Shown: piece by piece, positions 1-11,711 of the stretch
How the letters are laid out: the number at the start of each line of letters is the position of its first letter
Position numbering within the stretch: the first letter of the stretch is position 1
NCBI GenBank assembly: GCA_015680685.1
Contig: MNCI01002041.1
Location: forward strand, 624,887-688,886
Length of the DNA: 64,000 nt
From: Gnetum montanum
Taxonomy: Eukaryota > Streptophyta > Gnetopsida > Gnetales > Gnetaceae
Direction of reading: 5' to 3'
The notes under the pieces: generated by a model
The model's input: the letters and a program-made list of their open reading frames with translations, nothing else
Databases searched by the model: none
Told to the model about the DNA's origin: nothing
Position numbers and translations under genes: made by a program

Positions 1-200
1 AAAATACCAAAAAAATCACATACCTCAGACTTGCTTAACCATACACCGTGACACATACAAGCAAGCCTGGGAAGACAACGAACGATTAACCCCAAGTGTT
101 TCTTGTGGCCTTAAGGCATTTAGTCTGCGGAGTTCGACCGGATCGCGCGTGTACGCTCGTATTCGTATGGTGGAGTGTAGGGGTACCTCACCACTCATCA
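1..200 (+). mobile_element. 3' end of an Athila-like LTR (E0)
   Basis: The sequence matches the last ~200 bp of the E1 LTRs (41903-42102 and 48064-48263) almost base for base and ends with the same ACTCATCA terminus. The flank at 201 is BI-1 exon X sequence, so this is either the 3' LTR of an element lying to the left or a solo LTR. The left end and its target duplication are outside the window. Confidence 0.85.
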
Positions 201-943
201 GTGTGCATTTGTAATTATGTCCCAAAGGCAAGAGTATCTCTTTCTTGGAAGGACTTTGGCATCTCTCATCCTATCTGTTTGGTGCCTTGGTTGCTCTTTA
301 CATGTTTGAGGTAAGTGCATCATTAAATTCAACTTTTATTTTTTTGAGATCTTATTTATAAATAATTATTATTTAAAATAAATTCATTGCAATCACCATC
401 ATCTCAACAAAATGGGTTAACTTAGCAAAATTCATGGTTTGAAGATCATTTTTTCTATGTTCGGTGTGAATGGATATTTTTACCATGACAGGTTACATTC
501 CATTGTTAAGTAATATGTTAAATTCTTTGAACAAAAATGACACCTACCTTACATTTTCTGACCTTGAATTGAATTAAATAAGAATATCTTTAGTCCTATA
601 TTATAGATATTCAGTTGCCATTCATCTTATTTGAATGAATGCTTTCATTTGTATGATAGATATACCTTGGGTTTGTAGTTTTTCTTAGATATACAAATGA
701 TAATTGAGAAGGAACATCTTGGGGTCTACGATTTTGTTACCCATATATTTGACATCCTCATTATCCTTGTAGAAGTCTTATTCTATATTTTGATGATATT
801 GGTGAGTTAATAGTACTCTTTACTATATAGAGGTTGTCTATAGCTACACTTTTCTTAAACTAAGATTGTTATTTCTTATGTCGATGTTTATGTAGACTAA
901 ATATGCAGCTAAAAAATCCAAGAAGAAGAAGAAAAATGATTGA
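201..943 (+). pseudogene. Bax inhibitor-1 3'-end copy 1 (exons X, Y, Z)
   Basis: BI-1 is an ER multi-membrane-span protein that suppresses cell death. Only its C-terminal half is present. Exon X is cut at 201 by the LTR, has an internal deletion of about 30 bp, and ends at 310 before a GTAAGT donor. Exon Y is 660-801, with acceptor GATAG and donor GTGAGT; it carries the family pattern IIEK-HLG-YD-VTH-FD but needs a frameshift between its halves. Exon Z is 896-943 and encodes a Lys-rich tail ending KKKKKND and TGA, as in plant BI-1 C-termini. The 3' UTR follows to about 1200. No N-terminal exons are present, so it cannot make a full protein. Confidence 0.75.
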
Positions 944-1199
944 ATGATAATGTTACCTCTAAAATAGGGTTTTTTTTCAAGGTTTCTTTGATAACAATTT
1001 TGGAAGTTTTCTTGGAAATTGGGTTATAATGAAGCATCTCATTGCAAAAATTGTAAATCTTTCTTAGTAGTTTTTTTCTGGGATTGTAAATTGAAACTTG
1101 TAATGTGATGTGGCTTTAACATCTATATTTACATTTCGGTCATAAGATTTGTAGTTATATTCTTTTTTTATAAACTAATTTAATATTTTGAAAGAAAAG

Positions 1200-2380
1200 A
1201 TTGTTAATAGGAACTTTGTTAAATGATTTGGCATGTTGTTTTAATGGGAATATTTTTGGTGATGGGCTTCCTTTTATTTTGGGTTTTATTTTAATTAGGT
1301 TCAAAATATAATTATTTATAATGTTTGTCATTTTAATTTTGGTAAGAGGGCATAGTATGAGTGATTGATAATGATTGTAATCTTATCAAACCTTTAAGAA
1401 ATGATTGCTTTGTCAAATTTATGAAACTACTTGCTCCAAGAAATTTATGGAACATCAATGACAAATATTATATCCACTCTTACAAATAATAAATAGCATA
1501 GCTTAAGGTTGGTTCTTTTGATTATCTTTCTTGTATTTATCCTAATGTTTTTGGGCATGCGTTGAAGCATTATGGTATTAGCATGTATGAGTACTATTAT
1601 AATTTTTGGGTGCTACTCTGCATCTACAATTATGGCCCAAAGACGAGAGTATCTCTTTCTTGGAGGGACATTGGCATATCTCTTAGTGTGGTTTGAATTT
1701 GCATAGTGTCCCTTTGGTGCCTTGGTCCCTCTTTACATGTTTAAGTGCATCATTAAATTCAACTTTTATTTTGCCCAAATCTTATCTATCATGGTTCAAA
1801 ATGATTTAATTGCAATCACCATCATCACGACAAAATTGGTTAACCTGCAAGATTCATGATTTGAAGATGATTTTTTCTATGTTGGATGTGAATGGATATT
1901 TTACCATGAGAGGTTACATTCCGTTGTTAAGCAATATGTTAAATTCTTTGAACAAAAATGATACCTACCTTACATCCTCTGGCCTTGAATTAAATTAAAT
2001 AAGAATATTTTAATGTTTGAGTCCTATAATCTAAATATTCAATTGCCATTAATCTTATTTGAATGAATGCTTTTATTTGTGTCACAAATATACCTTGGGC
2101 TTTGGTTTTTTCTTGAATATATCATTTTTAACATATGGATGATAATGTTTTTTCTTGAATGTATCATTTTTAACATATGGGCGCATGTTAGGTATTACGA
2201 TTACATTACCCATGCATTTTACCTCTTGATTAACCTTGTAGAAGTCTTATCCCAAATTTTGATGATATTGGCCCGGTACTTTTTACTAAGTAGAGGTTGT
2301 CTGGACTTTATTACCCTTGAACTAGGATTGTGATATTGATGTCTACGCGAAAAATCCGGGAAGAAGAAGAACAGAAATGA
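1200..2380 (+). pseudogene. Bax inhibitor-1 3'-end copy 2, decayed
   Basis: Exon X (about 1560-1743) encodes the BI-1 stretch MAQRREYLFLGGTLA but has an in-frame TAG at the position of TCA in sister copies and has lost its donor through a small deletion (TTTAAGTG instead of GAGGTTAGTG). Exon Y starts near 2088, its acceptor is CAA instead of CAG, an internal repeat of about 44 bp doubles the TTCTTGAATRTATC segment, and the donor is replaced by GCCCGG at 2271. Exon Z survives only as a short piece near 2345-2380. The same 44-bp duplication is in copy 7 (36162-36346), which shows that copies 2 and 7 share a recent ancestor. The copy is clearly non-functional. Confidence 0.7.
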
Positions 2381-2587
2381 TGGAATCATAATGTTATAAT
2401 GTTATTCTTTGATTTTGGAAGTTTTGCTAGGAATTGAACTGTGAAGGATGTGACTGCAAAAATCGTAAAATGTCTCTTATTAGTTTTTTCTGATTATAAA
2501 TTGAAACTTAGAAATATGATGTGACTTTAACATCTGTATTTACTGTAAATAAAGGCTGGTAGGGCAGTACTTTTCAGTCACCAGATT

Positions 2588-3716
2588 ATTGTAAAGTGCA
2601 GTCTATCAAGACAATGACAATGAAAATCGAAGAACTTGGTAATCAAATTCAGATTGTTGAACAGTTTGCATAGTCAAAGACAACCATAGACAGAAGTCAC
2701 AGCTTCTGAGATAAACCGGCATGCATTGCACAAAAACACTATCGACGGTTGGAGGCTTGTGAACGCTTCGGTGCTTCAATTAACGTGCAATTTAAACCGG
2801 TTCAGATGCATGCTTTTAGGATAAACAGTTTACCTGAACCTTCAGAAGGGAACCAATGGGTTACCAACCAAGTTTCAAACAAGTAAAAAAGGCCCCAAAC
2901 ATGTTTAGGAATGAGATGGATTTTTGGGAATGCTGCAGAATGCAAGTGGGACGTGATGAGTGATAGGTTTATTTAGATTAAAATATGTTTAGAAACACAA
3001 CATATTATGGATAAACTTGTTGCATTTGCCAGATATTTCTGAGATTTTCACTACATTTTAAAAACATTTTGAAAAAAAGAAAATAGGTGTAAGTGGAGTA
3101 TAATATGTATTCTAAAATCTTGTATTATGCATCATGTAACCCTGCATCCTAGGATGTTTTGGACACATTCCCATCCTTTGGACATCCTAGATGCAAAACT
3201 TTATGTGTTGACAGGTCCAGCTGTAACATTGTTTATTGCTGAAATTGAAATTTTGACGGAACATTTTGTTTATAATTTCTTTTATGAAATTTATAACTTA
3301 GTTCTATTCATCGAATCTAACCATAACCGCTGATCTAGATTTATTGAGCATAGTCCACGGACCCTTAACCAAACACCTCCTTAGTTACCTGACCTCTCTG
3401 AGAAAGAGTGGTAGTAAAGAAAATTTGAAAGAAGGGGAAAAATAATTAGAAAAGCAAAACACCATTTTAAAAAGACTGGACGATGACAGTAACATGATCA
3501 GTTTGTGTAAACCGGACGCCATACAGGGACAAAACCCAAAACGTCCTGCAACGCGTCTCTATACCGAGGCGACGCCAGATATTCTGCAATGCCATTTCTA
3601 TGTGAAAATAACCCTCCCACAGTCCCACCTCATAAAGAGTGGACTCAGGGTACATTATATACAGATACGCAATTTGATTCTGAAAATTTTCTTTAAATTG
3701 GACTGTAAATGATGTC
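2588..3716 (+). repeat. Segmental duplicate D1 (paralogue of 36690-38513)
   Basis: Starting at GTAAAGTGCAGTCTATCAAG, this block can be followed by eye in 36690-38513, with several indels. Shared landmarks are the TTTAGAAACACAACA segment, the CTGACCTCTCTGAGAAAGAG segment, the GAGGCGACGCCAGATATTCT segment and the closing ACTCAGGGTACATTATATAC. D1 follows BI-1 copy 2 exactly as D2 follows copy 7, so exon copies and flank were duplicated together. I see no convincing coding sequence here; short open frames on both strands overlap each other without family similarity. Confidence 0.7.
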
Positions 3717-3839
3717 ATTGCAAAAACTGTAAATGTCTTTTTGTTAATTTTTCCTAGTATTATAAATTGAAACTTGTAAATGTGATGTGGCTTTAATGTT
3801 TGTATTTACTGTAAAAAAAAGTTAGTAGTGCCATGTTTT

Positions 3840-5935
3840 TCAGAATTAAGATTGTGATGTCGATGTTTGTGCAAACTAAGAATGTAATTGAAAAATCGCA
3901 GAAGAAAAAAGAACAAAAATGATTGAATAATAATGTTACCTCTAAGGTTTATTTGATTTTGAAAATTTTCCTGACAATTGTATTGTAAAGTATTTGACTG
4001 CAAAAATCGTAAATGTCTCTTGTTAATTTTTTCAGGGATTCTAAATTGAAACTTGTAAAGATTGTGATGTCGATGTCTGTGCAAACTAAGAATGCAACTG
4101 AAAAATCCAATAAAAAAAAACAGAAATGATTGAATGATAATGTTACTTTCAAAACAAGGTTTGATTCTGAAAATTTTCCTATAATTGCACTGTGACTGCA
4201 AAAAATTGTAAATCTCTTTTGTTAATTTGTTTGGGATTATAAATTGAAATTTGTAAATGTGATGTGACTTTAACATATGTATTTACTGTAAATAAAAGTT
4301 GGTAGAGCAATACCTTATAATTAAGATTGTGACATTGATATCTGTGCAAACTAAGGATACAGCTGAAAAATCACAGGAAAAAAAAAACAGAAATGATTAA
4401 ATGATAATGTTAACTTTAAAATAGGTTTCTTTGATTTTGAAAATTTTCCTAAAAATTGCACGACGTAATTGCAAAAATGATAAATGTCTCTTAATTTTTT
4501 TTGGATTATAAATTGAAACTTGAAAATGTAATGTGTCTTTAACATTTCTATTGACTGTAAACAAATGCTGAATACTTTTCCGAACTAAGATTGTGTTATG
4601 ATGTCTGTGCAGACTAAGAATGCAGCTAACAAAAATAACATAAATGATTGAATGATGATGTTACCATCAACTAGATTTCTTTGATTTTAAAAATTTTTGT
4701 GTAAATTGCACTGTAAGGATGGCTGCAAAAAATTAATCATAAATGTCTCTTGTTAATTTTTTTCTAAGATTATAAATTAAAACTTGTAAATGTGATGTGG
4801 CTTTAACATCTGTATTTAGAAAAGCTGGGAAAAGCTGTGGTGCTTTTCAGAACTAAGATTGTGATGTCAATGTCTATGTAGACTAAGAACGGAGCTGAAA
4901 TATCTAAGAAAAATAAAACAGAAATGATTGAATGATAATGTTACTTTTAAAACAGGGTTTTTTTTATTATGAAAATTTTGCTAAGAATTGCACTGTAATG
5001 GATGTGACTGCAAAAATTGTAAATGTTTTTTGTTAATATTTTCTTTGATTATAAATAAAATTTTGTGATGTGGCTTTAACATTTGTATTTACTGTAAATA
5101 AAAGCTGGTTGTGCAATAATTTTCAGAATTAAGATGATGATGTTGATGTTTGTGCAAACTAAGATGTTTGTGCAAACTAAGAATGCACATGAAAAATCTT
5201 AAAAAAGATAACAGAAATGATTGAATGATAATGTTACATCTTTTTTTATTCTGAAAATTTTGTCGAGAAAGTATGTGACTGCAAACTGTCTTTGTTAATT
5301 TTGTTTGGGATTATAAATTGAAACTTGTAAATGTAATGTTATTGTGAATAAAAGCTGTAGTGCAATAGTTTTTAGAACTAAGATTGTGTTGTCAATGTCT
5401 GTGTTGACTAACAATGTAGCTGAAAAGTCTAAGAAATAATAGAACATAAATGATTAAATGATAATGTTACTCCTAAAACAGGGTTTTTTTTCATTCTGAA
5501 AATTTTGCTGAGTTGCATTGTAAATAATGTGATTGCAAAAATTGTAAATGTCTTTTGTTAATTTTTTATGGGATTATAAATTGAAACTTGTAAATGTGAT
5601 GTGGCTTTAACATCTATGTTTACTGTAAAGAAAAGCTGATAGTATGATACTTTTTAGAACTAAGATTGTGATATCGATGTCTGTGCAGATTAAGAATGCA
5701 GATGAAAAATCCCAGAAAAGAAAACAAAATGAATGATAATGTTACTTCTAAAATAGGGTTCGTTATGTTGAAAATTTTTAAATGGATATGATTGCAAAAA
5801 TCATAAATGTCTTTTGTTAATTTTTTCTGTGATTATAAATTGAATCTTGTAAATATGATGTGGGTTTAACATCTCTATTTACTGTAAATAAAAGCTGGTT
5901 GTGCAATACTTTTCAAAATTAAGATTGTGATCTAA
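3840..5935 (+). repeat. Tandem array of BI-1 terminal exon Z plus 3' UTR
   Basis: About eight units of roughly 205-290 bp. Each has an exon Z start of the type ACTAAGAATGCAGCTGAAAA (near 3875, 4084, 4348, 4612, 4881, 5168, 5405 and 5686), a Lys/Asn/Asp tail and TGA, the ATGATAATGTTAC 3'-UTR motif, a GTGATGTGGCTTTAACATCT-like stretch and usually an AATAAA signal. The preceding splice acceptor is TGCAG or GTAG in some units (4612, 4881, 5686) and mutated to TGCAA in others. The array has no exon X or Y, so only the last exon and its polyadenylation region were amplified. Minus-strand open frames across it (3806-4276, 4351-4545) are repeat shadows. Confidence 0.8.
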
Positions 5936-5989
5936 CCTGGTTGTGCATTTGAAATGCTACCAAATGCAATGGAGATGTGTTATGCATTT

Positions 5990-6605
5990 GAAATGCTACC
6001 ACATGCAATGGAGATGGAGACGTGATGAGTAATAGTTTTATTTAGATTACATTATGTTTAGAAACACAACAAAGGAGGCTTTTATTACAATTTTGATAAA
6101 AAAACATTTTGAAGGAAAAAACTAGATGCAAATAGAGTATAAAATGTATTTTAAAATATTATAATGTGCACCGCATTCCACCTGCATTGTAGGATGTTTT
6201 GGGACATGTCCTTATCCTCAGGACATCCTGAGGTAAAAGTTTTTGTGAAGAAATGTCCTTGTGTAACAGTGTTTATTACTAAAACTGAAATTTTAACAGC
6301 ACATTTTGTTTAGAATTTATGTAATGAAATTTATAACTTAGTTCTATTTAGTAGAATCTCACGTAACCATAACTTGGGATCGAGATTTACCCTTAACCAC
6401 CTCCTTTAGTTACCTGACCTCCTCAGAAAGAGTGGTGGTAAAGAAAATTTGAAAGAAGGGGAAAACAAATTAGAAAAACAAAACACCATTTTTCAAAAGA
6501 TTGAACGCTAAGTAACATGATCATTTTATGCAAACGGGACGCGGGACAAAACCCAAAAGGTCCTGCGACGGGTCTTTAAACTGAGGCGACGCTAGATTAT
6601 TTGTT
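5990..6605 (+). repeat. Partial third copy of the D segment (D3)
   Basis: Matches parts of D1 (2935-3590) and D2 (37790-38430): the GACGTGATGAGTRATAG motif, TTTAGAAACACAACA, the AGGATGTTTTGG segment, the GAAAGAGTGGTGGTAAAGAA segment and GGTCTTTAAACTGAGGCGAC. It ends near 6605, where the other copies continue. It lies directly downstream of the exon Z array, the same order as in the other two blocks. No coding content recognised. Confidence 0.6.
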
Positions 6606-7671
6606 CATTCAGAATTTTACGATAGTTCGATGTTTGAATAAAAATAGTTTTTCATGGCGTTTTGCTCTCTGTCTTTTAGTCTTTTCTTTGCCCTGTTTTA
6701 TTCCAAAGAAGTTGCAGCAGTTTTATGTTACTAAAGTTATCAAAGGTTTGCTCCAGCAGGGTTAAAGAATCTCGTGCTTAAAATTCAACTTTTGATACCG
6801 CGATATTCCACATGTTACTTTTTTTTACTATATACCAAGTTCATCAGTTCAGTTCAGTGAGCACAGAGTTATGTTTTGAATTTTCCTTGGCAATGGCGGC
6901 AGACTAGACAGCTTTGCTTGTGTTATCCTGTAAACTTACCAAATAGACACCTTTGTTCATGAGGAATGGGGAAAGGGGATATTCACCACGCCTTATTGCA
7001 GCAATGCCTATTGAGCCAAGGGAATGATTCTCATCTTAATCTTTACAGAGGAAGAAGAGAAATATCTGTAGCAGTTTGGCCATGGGTATCTATTTTATCT
7101 TGACCAAGCATGTTTCAGTTAGATTTTTTGCTTTTCTGATGATGCAGATGATGAACACGAAGCATGTTGCAGAAGAAGTGACTTAGTAACAGGATTTGTA
7201 GCTGAAATATCAATAATGAAATCATTCTTAGCAAACCATATGTGGGCTTTCATTTGGAATTGCAGGAAAGCAACATCTACTCTGTTCCTTTGGTTGTTTC
7301 TCATATTTGGGGTCCGTCATCTTTTAACGATTTTTATCATTTTTATACCAAGACTACCTTTGTTGTCTGTGATTTTGGAGCAAATCTGTTTGGTTCTTCA
7401 TTGCGTGGTAAACAAATTTGTGCTCTGTATTCACGGTGTCAAGTTTCCCACGAATGACTTGGTTGACTGGAACTATGGAATGACAAAATAATGGTTCTGA
7501 ATTTCTACAATTATATGGACAACACTACATTCTGCCCTTTGTTTTTGGTGCCGTACAAATAAAATTCCTATTGATAAAAGAATGAACCAATATTACTAAA
7601 GCATGATTATCTTTACATTGGAATGTGGAGTGTACAATTGTTTATGGTGGCTTGTGGATCAAAATGATCTA
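6606..7671. other. Unassigned interval, no recognised gene
   Basis: This is the only stretch of the left part that I cannot tie to the BI-1 array or to a clear transposon. Plus-strand frames around 7216-7491 and 7242-7457 are open. The second contains SVPLVVSHIWGPSS, which faintly recalls the integrase start of Ty1/copia elements, but the similarity is too short to call. A GT/AG pair or regulatory feature could not be supported. Confidence 0.25.
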
Positions 7672-7809
7672 AGGTATGAGTTCAAATCATTTAATTCATG
7701 GAAAGTAAAATCATTTTGAACCATATTTTGTGATTCGGGGAAATAAAAGTTGAATTTAATGATACAGGTACCTCACACATGTAAACAATCACAGAGGCAC
7801 CAAAGAGAG
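7672..7809 (-). pseudogene. Inverted fragment of BI-1 exon X end and intron
   Basis: Read on the minus strand this gives the exon X end (CTCTTTGGTGCC ... ACATGTGTGAG), a decayed donor (GTACCTG instead of GTTAGTG) and the intron start with ATCATTAAATTCAACTTTTA and TGGTTCAAAATGATTT. The direct-orientation version begins about 45 bp later at 7850, so the two form an imperfect fold-back. It has no coding capacity. Confidence 0.65.
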
Positions 7810-7849
7810 AAGATACAGAGGATTTTCAGCAGCTCTTCCAAGCATTTTG

Positions 7850-8700
7850 GGGTGTGGTTTGAATTTGCATCCTGTCTCCTTGTGGTGCCTCAGTCATGTT
7901 TAAGGCAAGTGCATCATTAAATTCAACTTTTATGTTACAGAAGTATGGTTCAAAATTGCAATTGTCATCATCTTAACAAAATTATTAACCCCTAAAAAGC
8001 ACAAAATTCATGATTTGAAGATGATTTTTTCTATGTTCAATGTGAATGGATATTTTTACCATGTGTTATATTCCACAATTATGCAATATCTTAAATTCTT
8101 TAAACAAAAATGACACCCACCTTGCATCTTTTGGCCCTCAACTTAATTAAATAAAAATATCTACATATATTCTAGATATTCAGTTACCATTAATTTTATT
8201 TGAAAGAATGCTTTCATTTGTGTGACAGATATACCTTAGGCTTGTAGTTTTTCTTGGATATATCATTTTTAACATACAAATTGAGAAGGTGCATCTTGGG
8301 GATTATGATTACGTTAGCTATGCATTTGACATCTTTATTAGCCTTGTAGAAGTCTTATTCGATGATATTGGTGAGTTAATAGTACTCTTGAGGTTGTTTG
8401 TACTTTATTACCTTTGTCTACGCTTTGCTTGAACTAAGATTGTGATGTCAATTCCTATGTAGACTAAGAATGCAGCTGAAAATTCCTAAAAGAACAAAAA
8501 GAAAAATGATTGAATGATAATGTTACCTCTAAAACAGGGTTTCTTTGATGACAATTTTGAAAATTTTCTTGAAAATTGAGCTATAATGAAGTAGCTGACT
8601 ACAAAAATCGTAAATTGTAAATGTCTCTTAGTAGTTTTTTCTGGGATTGTAAATTGAAACTTGTAAATGTGATGTTTATTGAAAATAAAAGGCCATAGTA
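7850..8700 (+). pseudogene. Bax inhibitor-1 3'-end copy 3
   Basis: A short exon X tail (7853 to about 7906, donor degraded to GCAAGT) is followed by the usual intron. Exon Y (8229-8370) keeps acceptor GACAG and donor GTGAGT and is open throughout, with the BI-1 pattern FLGYIIFNIQIEKVHLGDYD. One residue is missing compared with the plant-family pattern, and part of the end is deleted (LFDDI instead of LFHILMIL). Exon Z starts at 8463 after TAG and stops early at a TAA (8487). Element A is inserted about 150 bp downstream of its 3' UTR. Confidence 0.7.
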
Positions 8701-9338
8701 GAGTACTTTTCAATCACAAGATTCATAGTTATATTCTTTCTTTATCAACTAATTCAATATTTTGATGGAAAAGATTCTTAATGGGAACTTCCTAAAATGA
8801 TTAGGCATGTTGTTTTATGGACCTACAAGGTTAAAATTAGGTTATGAAACACCCCAAAATCTGAAGGCGTGCCTGCTTCACCAAGCCTTTGCAATTCGCG
8901 CAGCATTACGACAATTCTTCAGAAGATGGATGCTCTGATTTTTAGATTGTCCGCTTCAGCAAGTTTTCTAAGTCAAGAAGTCTTGCTACGCTACGCTGTG
9001 TAGTGTAGCAAACTTCAAAAGACGTTTGCAGAAGCATAGTGCTACGCTATAGTGTGCTACGCAGCGTAGCACAGCATAGCAAAAGCTGGACAACCAGTCC
9101 CTTCGCCCGACTTCAAGTCCTTCGGCAATGTCTCCTTTCGTCAGAAAGCGACGAACTTGGCAAAATCAAGTCATGTTTGCTGCTACGCTATGCTAAGCTA
9201 CAAGGTGCAGCGAGGCGCAGCAATTATGCGGAAGTGACAAAAGGCATCTCAAAGGGCGGGATCAGCAAGTTCGCAAGTTTCACAGTGCAAAAGACAAAGT
9301 TTGCAGGTTGGCGACGTTTTTTGCGACTAAGGACAACT

Positions 9339-9373
9339 GCTACGCTATGATACGCTACGTATCATAGCGTAGC
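9339..9373. promoter_or_regulatory. Perfect inverted repeat in the LTR U3
   Basis: Two 16-bp arms (GCTACGCTATGATACG and its complement) are separated by 3 bp. The right LTR has the equivalent at 26368-26407 with a few extra bases in the loop. It could form a hairpin or act as a symmetrical binding site; the function is unknown. Confidence 0.6.
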
Positions 9374-9748
9374 AAATCTGTGACCAGCAATCACAACACT
9401 GTGAAGGTTCCCAACACATGCAATGGGACACAACGCAGATTTTTTTGCTTTAAACTGACGGTTATGCTACGCTACACTACATAGCGTAGCACAGCGTGAC
9501 AAGATGCCACACTACGCCAAGCATGATACGCTACAAAGCATGACAAGGTGTGGTAAGTGGTTACGTGACATTAATGCACCTCACCCAATTGCACCGTTGC
9601 TCTGATAGCGTAATTACGATGCCACAGGTTTGTAATTACGGCATGGCAGGCTCACCCAACGGTCATGCAGACACATGCAGCATAGACAAGTCAGCATAGG
9701 CCCAAGGCACGTGGCCTTCAAACTTCATCTTTCGCGCACCCTTGGTCC

Positions 9749-9756
9749 TATAAATA
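9749..9756 (+). promoter_or_regulatory. TATA box of left LTR
   Basis: TATAAATA, conserved in the right LTR at 26747-26754 and in the element B LTR at 60664-60671. It is placed about 700 bp before the LTR end, as expected for the U3 promoter. Confidence 0.65.
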
Positions 9757-10440
9757 CTTCAATGAACAATGCTAAAAGGCCTCTGGCACTCAGGCTCTCT
9801 TTTTGCACTTTCAGTTCCAATTTTCTGAGCAGTCTAGTCGGCTAACGATTCTGTTGGCTGACAAGCAAGCAAGATAGCACCAGAACCTCGAGCATTGTAA
9901 GCTTCCTGTTTCGACATTGTAAACAGTTAGCATGCTCAATTGGCATTCTGTTATGCTCTTTTCTACCACCTTGGTAGCACTTCGCATTGTTAACGCCTGA
10001 GTCCGCATTCAAGCACACAGCCGTCTCGTTCTATACGTCTTGGTTACCCTTGGGATCTCTGCACTTCCCAGCGCTGTGCAACCGATTGTATCTATCCTGA
10101 GAAAGCGAAGTTGTAGCTTCAAAGTGGTGCATTTTTCTAACTGCATTTTACTTTATCTCTTGCTTATTATTTCATTTTACACTATTTTCTACTTCTTTTA
10201 CATTTAAGCATTACTTCACGCTATCATTTTTCGTTTTTCAAATCACACATTGCAAAAGGTTATATAGACACCGACTAAGTTCCTGTCTGATCGACCAGAC
10301 CGTTCAGGGCATCCTGTTTCCGTCCCATCTAGCACGGCCCTCCAGTGAAAACGGGGTCGAGACTGTCGACGATTGACAATCCCTCGACATTCTTTCCAGC
10401 CATTGACATTTTCGGTCGCTACAGTTTCTCTGGCGCTAGA

Positions 10441-10457
10441 AGGAGGGCCTTTTGGTG
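10441..10457 (+). promoter_or_regulatory. Primer-binding site of element A
   Basis: TGGCGCTAGAAGGAGGG begins 7 bp inside the left LTR and starts with TGG, the complement of a tRNA 3' CCA. The tRNA could not be named with certainty from the sequence alone. Confidence 0.65.
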
Positions 10458-11665
10458 CCCTTTCATCATGTCATGGTAGTCCTGTAAGCCTTCTGCACCC
10501 TGATACGCATTAGCATAAATTTGACACCCTTTTGCGGTTGTTTACGCATCGTGCGGTGTAGATCAGTCGCCTCGACGGTTCCTTGGGAGCCCTACAGGAC
10601 ATAAAGCCTCCAATTGCCAGCTGACTTGCCTATCCTACGGTAGTCTTGCATGCGTTCTGTACCCTATCGCACGCTAGCGTAAACGTGACACCCTTTTGCA
10701 ATTGTTTACGCATCGTGTGGTACAAGTCAATCGCCTCGACAGCTCCTCGGGAGCCCTGCAAGACATAAAGCCTCTTTTTGATTTCTTGCCAACTTTTTTT
10801 CTCTTCTCGTTTGCAAAACTGTTTAGCTTTCCTGATTTCTTTACTTTTTTTGCGTTTGCAAAACTGTCTAGCTTAGTAACAATGACTTCTGCAACTACTT
10901 CTGCTAACACCTTCAACGTTGAGGTTCCCATCACGATTCAAGTCACCACTGGTGCCGAACAACTGCTGAACCCAATGCTGGAAACATGGTGATCCCTCAA
11001 GATCCAAAACCGGGGACCTGAGGGCTTGGCCCAGCAACATGAGCGGTATAATTTCCTTTGTGCAAAGGTTCAGGCAAACCTGCCTTTGGATGTACACGAA
11101 TTCTAGGGCAAACATAGCTAGCGCATCACACACCAATCACGGCTACCCTACCACATATTCATGATGTGCCTACTTCACAATCGCATGTAACTTCCGTGTT
11201 GATTCCTACATTCACATCTGTTCCACCCACTGCGGCAGGCCTAGGCCTGTCCACGTGGTGAACCCCATTCACTTCTTCGCCTATTCCACAATTGTCGTAG
11301 ATGTCTCATTATGTTCGCCCTCAAACCTATCAAACCTCGCAAATGGTACAACCTAACATGGGGTTATGGTCTATTCCGCTGGTGACATAAGCAGTCTATC
11401 CGGTGACTCAAATCGCAGTTGCTGCTCCAACAGCACCACTTGTCGGGTGGTGGACAGTGCAAGAAGCACCTTTCGCGGGGCCTACCTCGAAGGTATTGTC
11501 AATGGGTCACACCGCCACCCCTGCCATTCCATAGGTGGGGGCTGCCTCGGCAGTTCCCCAACCACCTACACCATCGCAGGGTTTGGATCAAGTGTTCCAG
11601 CTTATCCAGACCCTTACTGAAGAAATTAAACGCCTCAAGGCTATCAGGTCTGACACGGTACAAGT

Positions 11666-11666
11666 N
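11666..11666. other. Single-N gap at an unmerged contig overlap
   Basis: Bases just after the N (11667-11711) repeat 11450-11497, and 13091 onward repeats 11552-11665. The layout is what is expected if one contig ends at 11665 and the next begins about 210 bp earlier in the same sequence, with the second carrying an extra 1.38 kb. The local duplication is therefore probably not biological. Confidence 0.7.
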
Positions 11667-11711
11667 CGGACAGTGCAAGAAGCACCTTTCGCGGGGCCTA
11701 CCTCGAAGGTA

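Larger units (their letters stand above)
8845..10433 (+). mobile_element. Element A left LTR
   Basis: Starts TGAAACACCCCAAAAT and ends TTTTCGGTCGCTACA. It contains many GCTACGC and GCGTAGC motifs, several arranged as inverted pairs, and a TATA box near 9749. The 3' third holds the likely transcription start, R and U5. Length is 1589 bp against 1548 bp for the right copy. Confidence 0.92.

Noticed and set aside
3806-4545. Minus-strand open frames (156, 67 and 64 codons) with a repeated HIYKFQF-like peptide
   Set aside because: They are reverse translations of the exon Z/3' UTR tandem array; the peptide repeats because the DNA does.
7216-7491. 91-codon frame with hydrophobic stretches, and a copia-integrase-like SHIWGPSS in another frame
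   Set aside because: Too short and not supported by further motifs; kept only as an unassigned interval.
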